Below, piece after piece: positions 33,476 to 41,524 of a stretch of 43,411 bases of DNA (positions within the stretch are counted from its first letter, which is position 1; each line of letters starts with the position of its first letter). The notes under the pieces are model-generated. The model was not told where the DNA came from. It saw nothing but the letters and a program-made list of their open reading frames with translations, and did no database searches. Origin of the DNA: Flavobacterium soli DSM 19725 (GTDB taxonomy: Bacteria; Bacteroidota; Bacteroidia; Flavobacteriales; Flavobacteriaceae); the NCBI RefSeq assembly GCF_000422705.1, contig NZ_AUGO01000016.1:1-43411 (forward strand). The letters run 5' to 3'. Made by a program: the position numbers and the translations under genes.

Positions 33476-34273
33476 ATGAAATTAGATATATATAAACAGA
33501 AATGGATTGATATGGTCTTCGAAGGTCGTAACAAAAGTTATGGTGCCTACGAATTGCGTAAAAAAAATCCAAGAACCACTTTGATAGCTCTGGCAATTGG
33601 TGCTTTTGTTTTTGCTTCTTTGTTAGCATTGCCTTTAATTGATTGGGGAAGCGATAAAGAGGAAGAAGCTGAAAAAGTTACTATGGTTGATATGGCTACA
33701 ATTGCTCCACCACCAGATGAACCAAAGCCATTGATCCCACCACCACCACCACCACCACCTGCGCCAAAAATTGATGAAGTAAAATTTGTTAAGCCTAAGG
33801 TTGTAAAGAAGGAAGAAGTTGTGGAGGAAATCAAGACAATTGAGGAACTTAAGGATAAAAACGTCGGTACTAAAGACGTTAAAGGTAGAGATGATGGTAA
33901 AATCGTTATCGATGAGCCGTCTGGTGATGGTCCAAACACAGATCAAAAAATTGTAGAGGACAATCAAATCTACAATGCAGTAGAAGTAAAACCTGATTTC
34001 CCTGGAGGAATTCAAAAGTTTTATGACTTCGTAGGTAAAAACTACCGTGTTCCAGAAGGTGAAGATCTAAAAGGAAAAGTTTTTGTTCAATTCGTAGTTG
34101 AAAAGGATGGTTCTTTAACAGATATCAAAGTAATGAGAGATCTAGGTTATGGAACAGGAAAAGAAGCTATTAGAGTTTTGCAAAAATCTCCAAAATGGAA
34201 ACCAGGTATCCAAAATGGTCGTCCAGTTAGGGTTTTATATTCATTACCAATCAGCATTGTGTCTGGGAATTAA
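33476..34273 (+). CDS. tonB: energy transducer TonB
   Basis: The 265-residue protein has the Bacteroidota TonB layout: an N-terminal motif KSYGAYELRKKNPRT before the single TM helix (LIALAIGAFVFASLLALPLI), a proline-rich periplasmic spacer with eight consecutive prolines (PPPPPPPP near residue 88-95) followed by a Lys/Glu/Val-rich part, and the C-terminal TonB domain (~170-265: PDFPGGIQKFYDFVGKNYRVP, VQFVVEKDGSLTDIKV, GRPVRVLYSLPISI). It couples ExbBD energy to TonB-dependent outer-membrane receptors. A near paralogue of the C-terminal domain alone is encoded at 38051. Confidence 0.95.
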   Translation: MKLDIYKQKWIDMVFEGRNKSYGAYELRKKNPRTTLIALAIGAFVFASLLALPLIDWGSDKEEEAEKVTMVDMATIAPPPDEPKPLIPPPPPPPPAPKIDEVKFVKPKVVKKEEVVEEIKTIEELKDKNVGTKDVKGRDDGKIVIDEPSGDGPNTDQKIVEDNQIYNAVEVKPDFPGGIQKFYDFVGKNYRVPEGEDLKGKVFVQFVVEKDGSLTDIKVMRDLGYGTGKEAIRVLQKSPKWKPGIQNGRPVRVLYSLPISIVSGN

Positions 34274-34276
34274 GGA

Positions 34277-34504
34277 ATGAATAACCGTGAAAATACACAT
34301 CAAAGAGTTCAGAAATCGCTTAAAGGGCGATTTCTGCTCGTTTTAGGAATATTGTTTTTCCTGATCTATTTCGTTTTAGGATTGATAATCATCTTCTGGA
34401 AAAAATTTCCAATTGCATTATCTGACAATTACCGAATAGCTTTTGGGGTACTTCTAATCGTTTATTCTTTTCTAAGGTTTGTGCGTCTCATGCAAAAAAA
34501 ATAA
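34277..34504 (+). CDS. small two-TM membrane protein
   Basis: This 75-residue protein has a basic N-terminus (NNRENTHQRVQKSLKGR) and two hydrophobic segments (FLLVLGILFFLIYFVLGLIIIFW; IAFGVLLIVYSFLRFVRLM). It starts 3 bases after the tonB stop and ends 16 bases before the PstS-like gene, so it belongs to the operon. No family function is recognised; an accessory role with the Exb/Ton complex is only guessed from position. Confidence 0.75.
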   Translation: MNNRENTHQRVQKSLKGRFLLVLGILFFLIYFVLGLIIIFWKKFPIALSDNYRIAFGVLLIVYSFLRFVRLMQKK

Positions 34505-34520
34505 CCAAAATAATCTTTTT

Positions 34521-35444
34521 ATGAAAACACTTTTTTTTAAAATAGTATTCTTTATCGGATTGATTACTGTAGTTGTTTTTGCATGTAAGGAAAAATCAGA
34601 TCAACCTGAAAAATTGGAAGAAACAATTTTGGAAGGAACAGCGACCATCTATGTAGATCAAACACTTCAGCCAATTATTGAAGATCAAACAGATGTTTTC
34701 GAAAGCCAATACAGAGCTAAACTTTCTTTGGTTAATAAAACAGAATCTGAAATTGTAAACGACCTGCTTTCGGATAAAGCTCAAATTGCAATTTTAACTA
34801 GAAAACTCACTACGCAAGAAGAGAATCATTTTAAGCAAAAGAAAATCACCCCTAAAGTTACCCATTTTGCATCGGATGCAATTGTTTTTGTGACGAATAA
34901 AAATTCAAATGATACACTTATCGACTTGCAAGAAGTAATCAACTTATTGCAAGAAAAAGAGAGCAAGATAAAGGGGTTAGTTTTTGAGAATCCTAATTCT
35001 AGTATAGTCAGTTATATGAACAACTTGGCAGGAGTTAAAAATGGTCAAAAAAAGAACATTTATTCTCTAAATTCTCAAAATGAAGTATTAGAATATGTAA
35101 CTAAAAACCCAGGAACTATTGGCGTTATAGGTCTTAATATATTGGTACAACCTTACTCAGAAACTGAGCAATATTTGGACAATATTTCCGTTATGAGTGT
35201 CAGAAATGTTAAAAATCAGCCTAACAGTACTATGTACTACAAACCGAATCAATCCAATCTAGGCGAGGGTTTATATCCCTTGAAGCGTCCAATCTATATG
35301 TTAAATTATCAAGGAAAGGACGGTTTGGGTATGGGATTTGCTTCTTTTGTAGCAGGAGAGATCGGCCAAAGGATTATTCTAAAGTCAGGATTATTGCCTG
35401 TTAGAATTCCATCAAGAGAGCTGAATGTCCGAAATGAATTATAA
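34521..35444 (+). CDS. PstS-like phosphate-type substrate-binding lipoprotein
   Basis: The 307-residue protein has a lipoprotein signal (VVVFACKE, Cys22) and a PBP-like fold of the PstS family: GTATIYVDQTLQPIIEDQTDVFESQY near the N-terminus, DKAQIAILTRKLTTQEE, ASDAIVFVTNKNSNDTL, and RPIYMLNYQGKDGLGMGFASFVAGEIGQRII at the C-terminus. No pst permease genes are nearby; instead it belongs to the exb-tonB operon, which recurs in Bacteroidota. It may sense a ligand for Ton-dependent work rather than feed an ABC importer (inference). ATG 34521 is chosen over 34479, which overlaps the previous gene and lacks a signal peptide start. Confidence 0.87.
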   Translation: MKTLFFKIVFFIGLITVVVFACKEKSDQPEKLEETILEGTATIYVDQTLQPIIEDQTDVFESQYRAKLSLVNKTESEIVNDLLSDKAQIAILTRKLTTQEENHFKQKKITPKVTHFASDAIVFVTNKNSNDTLIDLQEVINLLQEKESKIKGLVFENPNSSIVSYMNNLAGVKNGQKKNIYSLNSQNEVLEYVTKNPGTIGVIGLNILVQPYSETEQYLDNISVMSVRNVKNQPNSTMYYKPNQSNLGEGLYPLKRPIYMLNYQGKDGLGMGFASFVAGEIGQRIILKSGLLPVRIPSRELNVRNEL

Positions 35445-35467
35445 AATAATAAATAAATCAGAATACT

Positions 35468-37171
35468 ATGAACAAGTTAAAAATTTTCAGCATTGCCCTA
35501 CTTGCATTCGGAACCGGAGCTTATGCTCAAGATTTGGAGCAAGCTAAAAAAGCAATTGATGCTGAACAGTACGAAAAAGCCAAAAAGATTTTAAAAACCC
35601 TAATCAATACTAAAGCTGACGAAGGAAAAAATTTCTTTGTTCTAGGTAATTTATACCTTACTCAAAAGTTAGAGGATTCAGCTAAAGTAACTTATGAAAA
35701 AGGTTTGTTAGCCAAAAAAGAAGCTAATTTTAACTACATAGGTCTTGGTCAGATTGATTTAGATAATGGAAATGTAGCAGCTGCTAAAGCAAATTTTGAC
35801 AAAGCTACTGCCGATATGCGAAGAAAAGATTTCGAAGAGTTCATGTATATTGGTCGTGCCTATATGAATATCGAAAAACCGGATTACAAAACAGCTCTTG
35901 TTCATATCAATAAAGCCAAAGCAATCCAACCAATGGATGCCCAAGTATTACTTTCGTTAGGTGATGCCTACAAAGGAGATGGAAATGTAAACGAAGCTTA
36001 TTCAGCTTACCGTAATTCTTTTGATGCTGACAATTCAGTTTTAAGAGCAAAATTGCAATTAGGTGTTATTACAAAAGGTTCAAAAGCTTTCAAAGAAGCA
36101 AAAGCGGCTTTTGATAACATCTTGGCAACCAACCCTAATTATGGTCCAGCTTATAGAGAAATTGCAGAAACCTATTATTTATGGGGACTTAACGATAAAG
36201 CTCAATATGCTGCCTACAATAAATTAGCAATTCAAAACTATGAGAAATACATGAGTTTGACCGATTATTCGTTGGATTCTCGTATGCGTCATGCCGATTT
36301 CCTTATCTTGACAAAAGACTATGCAGCTTTGGAAAAGGAAGCAAATGAAATGCAAAAATTAGACAAAGTAAATCCTAGAATTCTACGTTATCTAGGATAT
36401 TCAGCTTTCGAAAACAATAATCCAGATGCAGCAATCAAGGCTTTGAACGATTTCTTGGCAAAAAGCAATGCAAAACCAATTGGTCGTGACTACTTATATT
36501 TAGGTATGGCAAAAACCAATAAAGCATTGACAACAACTACAGATGCCGAAGGAAAACCTGTAAGTACTGTTGACCAAACCCTATTTGCTGGCGGAGTTGC
36601 AGATATCAGCAAAGGTGTTGAAATGGATCCAGCAATGGCAAACGAATTGAATGATATCGGAAAAAAATTCTTCGACTTAAAATTATACAACGAAGCAGCT
36701 GCTATCTATGAAGTGGCTACAACTAATCCTGACTCGAGAAACTTTCTTTATGACAATTTCTATTTGGGATATGCTTTATACTTTGGTAATGTAAATTTAG
36801 AAGAAGGCCAAACCATAGATCCTGCAATTGTGGCAAAAGCAAATACAGCTTTCGCAAATGTTATCGCTGCTTCACCAACAACTCAAGATGCTTATATCTA
36901 CAAAGCCCGTATAAACAGTTTGTTAGAAAATGACGCTGTAGCACAGGCGGAAATGGTTAAAAACTATGAAGATTTTATCAGAGTAGTAACCGAAAAAGGT
37001 CCTGAAGAAATGGCCAAGCCAGCAAACAAAACAAAATTTGTAGAAGCTTACAATAACTTAGGAATTCATTTTGCAAAAACCGATAAAGCAAAAGCAAAAG
37101 AATATTTCCAAAAAGCTTTAGCCATCGATCCAACAGATGAAACAGCAATAAGCACTTTAAAATTATTGTAA
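35468..37171 (+). CDS. tetratricopeptide repeat protein of the exb-tonB operon
   Basis: The 567-residue protein begins with a signal peptide (NKLKIFSIALLAFGTGAYAQ) and consists of about ten or more TPR-type helix pairs (EQAKKAIDAEQYEKAKKILKTL; GNVNEAYSAYRNSFDADNS; FAKTDKAKAKEYFQKALAIDPTDE at the end). It is periplasmic or outer-membrane associated and is expected to be a protein-interaction scaffold. It closes the operon, 23 bases after the PstS-like gene, and ends in a strong terminator. The partner could be the Ton complex or the PstS-like lipoprotein; not shown by sequence. Confidence 0.9.
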   Translation: MNKLKIFSIALLAFGTGAYAQDLEQAKKAIDAEQYEKAKKILKTLINTKADEGKNFFVLGNLYLTQKLEDSAKVTYEKGLLAKKEANFNYIGLGQIDLDNGNVAAAKANFDKATADMRRKDFEEFMYIGRAYMNIEKPDYKTALVHINKAKAIQPMDAQVLLSLGDAYKGDGNVNEAYSAYRNSFDADNSVLRAKLQLGVITKGSKAFKEAKAAFDNILATNPNYGPAYREIAETYYLWGLNDKAQYAAYNKLAIQNYEKYMSLTDYSLDSRMRHADFLILTKDYAALEKEANEMQKLDKVNPRILRYLGYSAFENNNPDAAIKALNDFLAKSNAKPIGRDYLYLGMAKTNKALTTTTDAEGKPVSTVDQTLFAGGVADISKGVEMDPAMANELNDIGKKFFDLKLYNEAAAIYEVATTNPDSRNFLYDNFYLGYALYFGNVNLEEGQTIDPAIVAKANTAFANVIAASPTTQDAYIYKARINSLLENDAVAQAEMVKNYEDFIRVVTEKGPEEMAKPANKTKFVEAYNNLGIHFAKTDKAKAKEYFQKALAIDPTDETAISTLKLL

Positions 37172-37190
37172 TATAATTTAAGAATAAACT

Positions 37191-37226
37191 AAAACCGATA
37201 ACATTACGCGTTATCGGTTTTTTTTA
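37191..37226 (+). terminator. terminator of the exb-tonB operon
   Basis: A 12-bp perfect stem AAAACCGATAAC/GTTATCGGTTTT (37191-37202 with 37210-37221) is followed by a T run. The dispersed repeat begins immediately after it. Confidence 0.95.
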
Positions 37227-37227
37227 T

Positions 37228-37341
37228 TTAGGAGCAAATCGCTCGGGCATTTTCAGAAACCATATTCCTGCTGGAGCCACTCGCTTTGCAACAGCTCTTA
37301 CGGCAGTTGCAAGAGCTCAAACAATGTCACCATCAGGGCTA
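37228..37341 (+). repeat. 3'-end dispersed repeat, full copy (after the exb-tonB operon)
   Basis: It starts TTAGGAGCAAATCGCTCGGGCATTTTCA, as does the copy at 17721, then has CATATTCCTGCTGG, a shorter inner hairpin (GCTCTTACGGCAGTTGCAAGAGC) and ends ACCATCAGGGCTA. It fills much of the gap before queE and is noncoding. Confidence 0.75.
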
Positions 37342-37387
37342 TGATAATAACTTTAGGCATCTTTTAAACATTTGTAAAAAAGAACCT

Positions 37388-37395
37388 TATCTTTG
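37388..37395 (+). promoter_or_regulatory. -7 box of the queE promoter (TATCTTTG)
   Basis: An exact TAnnTTTG match lies 20 bases before the queE start codon. No well-placed -33 TTG was seen. Confidence 0.5.
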
Positions 37396-37415
37396 CAAAC
37401 TATTTAAAAAATAAA

Positions 37416-38048
37416 ATGTTACCAAAAGAAATACAAACCGAAGTCGAAAAAGGAACCATGCTTCCGCTAATGGAAGAGTTCTATACTATCCAAGGCGAGG
37501 GGTATCACACAGGAACAGCTGCCTATTTTATCAGAATTGGCGGATGCGATGTAGGTTGTCACTGGTGTGATGTAAAGGAAAGCTGGAATGCAGCAATTCA
37601 TCCACCAACCCATATCGATCATATCGTAGAAAATGCTTCAAAATATTCCGAAACGGTTGTCATCACAGGGGGAGAACCTTTAACGTGGGACATGACTTTA
37701 CTTACGCAAATGTTAAAAGACAGAAACCGTCGTGTTCATATCGAAACATCTGGAGCCTATCCTTTAACTGGAACCTGGGATTGGATTTGTCTCTCGCCAA
37801 AGAAAAACAAACTTCCAACCCAAACCGTGTATGATAATGCACACGAACTAAAAGTCATTATCTACAACAAACACGATTTTATCTTTGCCGAAGAACAAGC
37901 CGAAAAAGTAAACAGCAATGCCATTCTATTTCTTCAACCCGAATGGAGCAAAAAAGAAGAAATGACTCCCTTGATTGTTGATTATGTTATGAACAATCCA
38001 AAATGGAGAGTTTCGTTGCAAACACATAAATATCTAAATATTCCATAA
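37416..38048 (+). CDS. queE: 7-carboxy-7-deazaguanine synthase
   Basis: QueE is a radical SAM enzyme that contracts 6-carboxy-tetrahydropterin to 7-carboxy-7-deazaguanine in queuosine biosynthesis. The 210-residue protein has the substrate segment EEFYTIQGEGYHTGTAAYFIR, the Fe-S cysteine motif CDVGCHWC (Cys44, Cys48, Cys51, spacing CxxxCxxC), and VITGGEPLTW for SAM binding. It is a compact form typical of Bacteroidota. It is followed after 2 bases by a secreted TonB C-terminal domain protein, with which it may be co-transcribed by chance. Confidence 0.95.
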   Translation: MLPKEIQTEVEKGTMLPLMEEFYTIQGEGYHTGTAAYFIRIGGCDVGCHWCDVKESWNAAIHPPTHIDHIVENASKYSETVVITGGEPLTWDMTLLTQMLKDRNRRVHIETSGAYPLTGTWDWICLSPKKNKLPTQTVYDNAHELKVIIYNKHDFIFAEEQAEKVNSNAILFLQPEWSKKEEMTPLIVDYVMNNPKWRVSLQTHKYLNIP

Positions 38049-38050
38049 GC

Positions 38051-38455
38051 ATGCAAAAGATACTCTTGCTTTTGTTGATGTTTTCTATGTCAGAAACAAC
38101 TTTTGCTCAAACCACAGATACAGAAAACAACGTTTCATCTGATGAAAAAATTTATTATGATGTAAACTCAAAACCTGAATTTGTTGGCGGTATGCAAGAA
38201 TTCTACAATTTTGTTGGCCAAGAATTTAAAGTACCAAATGTGAAAAAATTGAAAGGAAATATTCTCGTTCAATTTGTTGTAGAAAAAGATGGAAGTCTTT
38301 CAGATATCAAAGTATTAAAAGATATTGGTCACGGAACAAAAGAAGAAACTATCCGAGTTTTATCGAAATCACCAAAATGGATTGCAGGAAAACAAAAAGG
38401 AATACCAGTTAGGGTTTTATATACATTACCCATAACCATTGCTTCATCGAAATAA
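38051..38455 (+). CDS. secreted stand-alone TonB C-terminal domain protein
   Basis: The 134-residue protein has a cleavable signal peptide (QKILLLLLMFSMSETTFAQ) and then only a TonB C-terminal domain (~45-134: KPEFVGGMQEFYNFVGQEFKVP, VQFVVEKDGSLSDIKVLKDIGHG, GIPVRVLYTLPITIAS). The domain closely matches that of the full tonB gene at 33476, with identical runs such as VQFVVEKDGSL. It lacks the TM anchor and proline spacer, so it cannot itself be energised by ExbBD. It could bind TonB boxes or peptidoglycan, or compete with TonB (inference). It probably arose by duplication of the tonB 3' end with a new signal peptide. Confidence 0.88.
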   Translation: MQKILLLLLMFSMSETTFAQTTDTENNVSSDEKIYYDVNSKPEFVGGMQEFYNFVGQEFKVPNVKKLKGNILVQFVVEKDGSLSDIKVLKDIGHGTKEETIRVLSKSPKWIAGKQKGIPVRVLYTLPITIASSK

Positions 38456-38461
38456 AAATTT

Positions 38462-38486
38462 AAAACGTCTTTTCAGACGTTTTTTG
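38462..38486 (+). terminator. terminator after the TonB-domain gene
   Basis: A 9-bp stem AAAACGTCT/AGACGTTTT (38462-38470 with 38475-38483) runs into T residues, between convergent genes. Confidence 0.88.
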
Positions 38487-38487
38487 T

Positions 38488-39195
38488 TTAGTATAATTTC
38501 GCTAAATAATCAAAATGTTCGCCTTCTGAAATCAATTCACATTTCAAACCGTTATCAAAACAAGCATTCTGCAACGTATTATAATCTAAATACAACCATT
38601 CAAATGTATCTTCTCTCTCCTTTTTATACGTAACTGTAAAAGTGACTTCACCATAATAATTGTTAGATGGAATCCATTTTCCGCCGTCTTCATCTTCATC
38701 AAACATGTAAATGATATCTGAACTGTCAATTAAAATCTGTCCGCCAGGGTTTAGCAAAGATTTCAATTTCTGAAGAAATAGTGGCGTTTTATTCAATGTG
38801 CCAAATATTCCTGTTCCATTCATCAATAATAGAATGGTGTCAAACTTATTGGTAGCTGAATCCAAATCCAAAACATCCATTGCAACTGCATTTTTCAATC
38901 CTCGAAGTTGGCAACATTCAATTGCATTTGCCGAGATGTCGATTGAAGTGACATCCAAATTCTTTTTGTTTTGAAGATATAAGCTATGACTTCCAGCTCC
39001 ACATCCAATATCAAGTACTTTTCCTTTGGAGAGTTCAAGCGCTTTTTGTTCAATCGAAGGCATTTCTTCAAATGAACGAAACAAATAAGCAACCGACATT
39101 TCATCTTCTTCAGAAATAGAAGTTTCGGTAATCAAGTCTTCAGGAGTATTATTAGTTTGATAATCTAAAATGGCTTTTCCAAAAAGATCTTTCAT
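38488..39195 (-). CDS. class I SAM-dependent methyltransferase
   Basis: The 235-residue cytoplasmic protein has the Rossmann methyltransferase motif I KVLDIGCGAGSHSLYL (~59-74), the acidic end of strand 2 in DVTSIDISANAIECCQ, motif II-like DTILLLMNGTGIFG and a C-terminal antiparallel part (EVTFTVTYKKEREDTFEWLYLDY). The substrate cannot be inferred. It is a single gene, convergent with the TonB-domain gene and divergent from the YkgJ-type gene. Confidence 0.85.
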   Translation of the reverse strand: MKDLFGKAILDYQTNNTPEDLITETSISEEDEMSVAYLFRSFEEMPSIEQKALELSKGKVLDIGCGAGSHSLYLQNKKNLDVTSIDISANAIECCQLRGLKNAVAMDVLDLDSATNKFDTILLLMNGTGIFGTLNKTPLFLQKLKSLLNPGGQILIDSSDIIYMFDEDEDGGKWIPSNNYYGEVTFTVTYKKEREDTFEWLYLDYNTLQNACFDNGLKCELISEGEHFDYLAKLY

Positions 39196-39238
39196 TGCGT
39201 GTTTATGAGTTTAAAGGGTTATAAGTTTAAAAGTTGTT

Positions 39239-39246
39239 TAACTTTG
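39239..39246 (+). promoter_or_regulatory. -7 box (TAACTTTG) of the YkgJ-family gene
   Basis: An exact TAnnTTTG match lies 23 bases before the TTG start at 39270 and supports that unusual start codon. Confidence 0.5.
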
Positions 39247-39269
39247 CAACTCAACTTTAAAATTTAAAC

Positions 39270-39764
39270 TTGAAACCACAATTAAACGAACTCGGAAAAC
39301 TAGCCAAAGATAAGCATATCGAAAATAAAAAGTATTTTGATAAGCTCAAAAAGAAACCGCCACGGGATTTAGATTATGTGATGCAGGAACTCCACGACAG
39401 AGAATTTAAGAAAACGGATTGTCTGAAATGTGCGAATTGTTGTAAAACAACAGGCCCGCTTTTCACGTTGGCAGATATTGAAAGGATTTCAAAATCGTTC
39501 CGCCAAAAACCCCAACAGTTTATCGATCAATATTTGAGAATAGATGAAGATAACGATTATGTGCTAAAAAGTGTTCCATGTACTTTTCTGGATGCCGATA
39601 ATTATTGTATGATTTATGATGTCAGACCAAAAGCATGTAGAGAATTTCCACACACTGACAGAAAAAAGTTTCAGCAAATTACGGATTTGACGTTAAAGAA
39701 TGTTTCAATCTGTCCAGCAGCTTTCAATATTGTAGAGGAAATGAAGAAAAAAATAAAGCTCTAA
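39270..39764 (+). CDS. YkgJ-type cysteine cluster protein
   Basis: The 164-residue protein carries the cysteine cluster of the YkgJ (UPF0153/CxxCxxCC) family: Cys51, Cys54, Cys57 and Cys58 in CLKCANCC, then PCTFLDADNYCMIYDVRPKACREFPHT and a last cysteine in SICPAAF. These cysteines are thought to bind a metal or Fe-S centre; the biochemical role is not established. A basic N-terminal region (~1-45) precedes the cluster. The start is TTG at 39270; no suitable ATG precedes the domain, and a -7 box is well placed upstream. Confidence 0.85.
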   Translation: MKPQLNELGKLAKDKHIENKKYFDKLKKKPPRDLDYVMQELHDREFKKTDCLKCANCCKTTGPLFTLADIERISKSFRQKPQQFIDQYLRIDEDNDYVLKSVPCTFLDADNYCMIYDVRPKACREFPHTDRKKFQQITDLTLKNVSICPAAFNIVEEMKKKIKL

Positions 39765-39773
39765 ATGAAAAAC

Positions 39774-39798
39774 CCTGCCGAGAAGCAGGATCTTTTTT
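39774..39798. terminator. bidirectional terminator between convergent genes
   Basis: A short CCTGC/GCAGG stem (39774-39778 with 39785-39789) has A residues on the left and T residues on the right, serving the YkgJ-type gene (+) and the 74-residue gene (-). Confidence 0.7.
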
Positions 39799-40021
39799 AT
39801 ACAAACATATAATCGTCAGAAGTTTCAATCAAATCTAAAGTTCGTCCTCGAACACTGTCAATAAAATTAGTGATTCGTATTTCAAGGTATTCAATCATTC
39901 TTTGAACCCAGATTTTGGCTTGAACAAAAAGTTCAATACCCTTTTCAATACCTTCGTTAATAAATGCAATGAACTTCTTGAGTTCATCCATAAAGGTCAA
40001 TATAATTTCAGCTCTTTTCAT
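39797..40021 (-). CDS. small helical protein, hypothetical (74 residues)
   Basis: The protein is almost wholly helical and amphipathic (ILTFMDELKKFIAFINEGIEKGIELFVQAKIWVQRMIEYLEIRITNF), with a soluble C-terminal tail (SVRGRTLDLIETSDDYMFV). There is no signal peptide or clear TM helix; heptad-like spacing suggests a coiled coil or oligomer. It lies between the YkgJ-type gene and the NamZ gene. No function is recognised. Reasons to accept it are the ATG start, the fitting terminator and the lack of any better frame here. Confidence 0.6.
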   Translation of the reverse strand: MKRAEIILTFMDELKKFIAFINEGIEKGIELFVQAKIWVQRMIEYLEIRITNFIDSVRGRTLDLIETSDDYMFV

Positions 40022-40137
40022 ATCAATAGATTTGGTTTATTGTTGTTTTAATAATTCCCACTAATTTAAGGAATAGCTAGATAATAATGAATAATCGATA
40101 TGATAAAATTTTCTTATTTTTTCAAATGCACAATATA

Positions 40138-41436
40138 TTAGTAAATTAAGTATTGTTGTCGCATGATTCTAAATTCCTCCAAACCCAGTATCCAACTTTC
40201 TCTAATTTGTTCTTCAGGCATTCCGGCCTGAATTTGAAACTGAAGCGTTTTGTTTCCCGCTAATTTGGTGAAAAAGGGAGTAAAAAATTTACTTTTGTCC
40301 AATGTTTCTTGATAGGCTCTTATAAGCCATTTTAATTCCAATCGGGTTACTTTTTCTACGTTTCGCAAATCTTCGCCATAACAATTCAATCCTTTATTTG
40401 GCGGATTGGTCGAACCTACATTAGGTTCTGGTTTAAATGAAAATCCAGTATTTGGCAAATAAGGTGAGCCATAAACTTGAAATTGCATATCAGTTCCTCT
40501 TCCAATACTCACATTTGTCCCCTCAAAAAAACACAAACTTGCATACAAATTGATGGATTGGTCGTTTGGTAAGTTTGGTGAAGGTTTTACAGGAAGGCTA
40601 TAAGGCATTTCGCGATTATAATTTTCACAGGGAATAATTTTCACTTCACATTGAATCCCGTTTGCCAGCCATCCTTGACCGTTAATCATCAAAGCATATT
40701 CTCCAATAGTCATGCCGTGCAAAACCGGTATCGTATGCATCCCGATAAAACTTGAATGTTCGGGTTCTAGAATGGGCCCATCGATAATTCCGCCATTCGG
40801 ATTTGGCCTATCCAAAATAATCAATGGGATTCCTTGTTCTGCACAAGCTTCCATGATATAATGTAGGTGCGAAATATAAGTATAAAAACGAGCCCCAACA
40901 TCTTGCAAGTCAAAAAGCAGAACATCAATTCCTTCTAATTGTTCTTTGCTGGGTTTTTTGCTGTTTCCATATAAGGATAAAATAGGTAAGCCAGTTTTCG
41001 TGTCTTTTCCATCGGTAATCAGTTCTCCATTTGCCGCAGTTCCCCTAAAACCATGTTCAGGAGCATAAATCTTAACCAGTTCAACATCTTTTTGTTTGAC
41101 CAAATAATCAACAATATGTTCCGTTTTGGTAATTTTGCTTTCTCTAATGCCTAACTTTTTTGTTTGTTTAACTATAGAATCATAAGTAATCAATCCCGTT
41201 TGATTGGTCACAATGCCAACTTTTTTATTTTCGATCAAGTCGAAATAGCTCAAAACGTTATCAGCACCTGTTAGAAACCTCTCCGATTTCATTTTCGTTT
41301 TGACTGTTGTTTCGGATGGAACAGAATAATTCACCTTTGCCTTGGTTTTGCAAGAGGTAAAAACTGCTAGAATAAAAACCATTTTCAAGGTTTTGGAAAT
41401 TTTTATGTTTTGAATGGTTTTAGAAAAAGAAATCAT
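40138..41436 (-). CDS. exo-beta-N-acetylmuramidase NamZ-type lipoprotein (DUF1343)
   Basis: The 432-residue protein has a lipoprotein signal (VFTSCKT, Cys29) and the DUF1343 fold. Visible segments are KKVGIVTNQTG, VKIYAPEHGFRGTAANGE, GLPILSLYG, VLLFDLQDVGARFYTYISHLHYIMEA, LDRPNPNGG and GRGTDMQFQVYGSPYL. Family members such as B. subtilis NamZ (YbbC) and its Tannerella forsythia homologue cleave terminal MurNAc from peptidoglycan fragments, a step in cell-wall recycling; Flavobacteria members are periplasmic. The catalytic Glu-rich EHGFRG region is intact. The product length is normal. It is monocistronic on the minus strand. Confidence 0.9.
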   Translation of the reverse strand: MISFSKTIQNIKISKTLKMVFILAVFTSCKTKAKVNYSVPSETTVKTKMKSERFLTGADNVLSYFDLIENKKVGIVTNQTGLITYDSIVKQTKKLGIRESKITKTEHIVDYLVKQKDVELVKIYAPEHGFRGTAANGELITDGKDTKTGLPILSLYGNSKKPSKEQLEGIDVLLFDLQDVGARFYTYISHLHYIMEACAEQGIPLIILDRPNPNGGIIDGPILEPEHSSFIGMHTIPVLHGMTIGEYALMINGQGWLANGIQCEVKIIPCENYNREMPYSLPVKPSPNLPNDQSINLYASLCFFEGTNVSIGRGTDMQFQVYGSPYLPNTGFSFKPEPNVGSTNPPNKGLNCYGEDLRNVEKVTRLELKWLIRAYQETLDKSKFFTPFFTKLAGNKTLQFQIQAGMPEEQIRESWILGLEEFRIMRQQYLIY

Positions 41437-41490
41437 TTTTCGAAGAATATAATTATTAGTAAAATTGGCGTAAATTAAACGCTAAAGCTG

Positions 41491-41498
41491 TATTTTTG
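41491..41498 (+). promoter_or_regulatory. -7 box (TATTTTTG) of the FtsX-like permease gene
   Basis: An exact TAnnTTTG match lies 26 bases before the TTG start at 41525; a TTG at 41465-41467 is 23 bases upstream, slightly long for a -33 box. Confidence 0.5.
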
Positions 41499-41524
41499 AA
41501 AATCAAATCAGCAAAAATATCAAA

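Noticed and set aside
33547..34015. Long minus-strand frames rich in Gly/Ser or Trp opposite tonB
   Set aside because: They are reversed copies of the proline-rich tonB coding strand.
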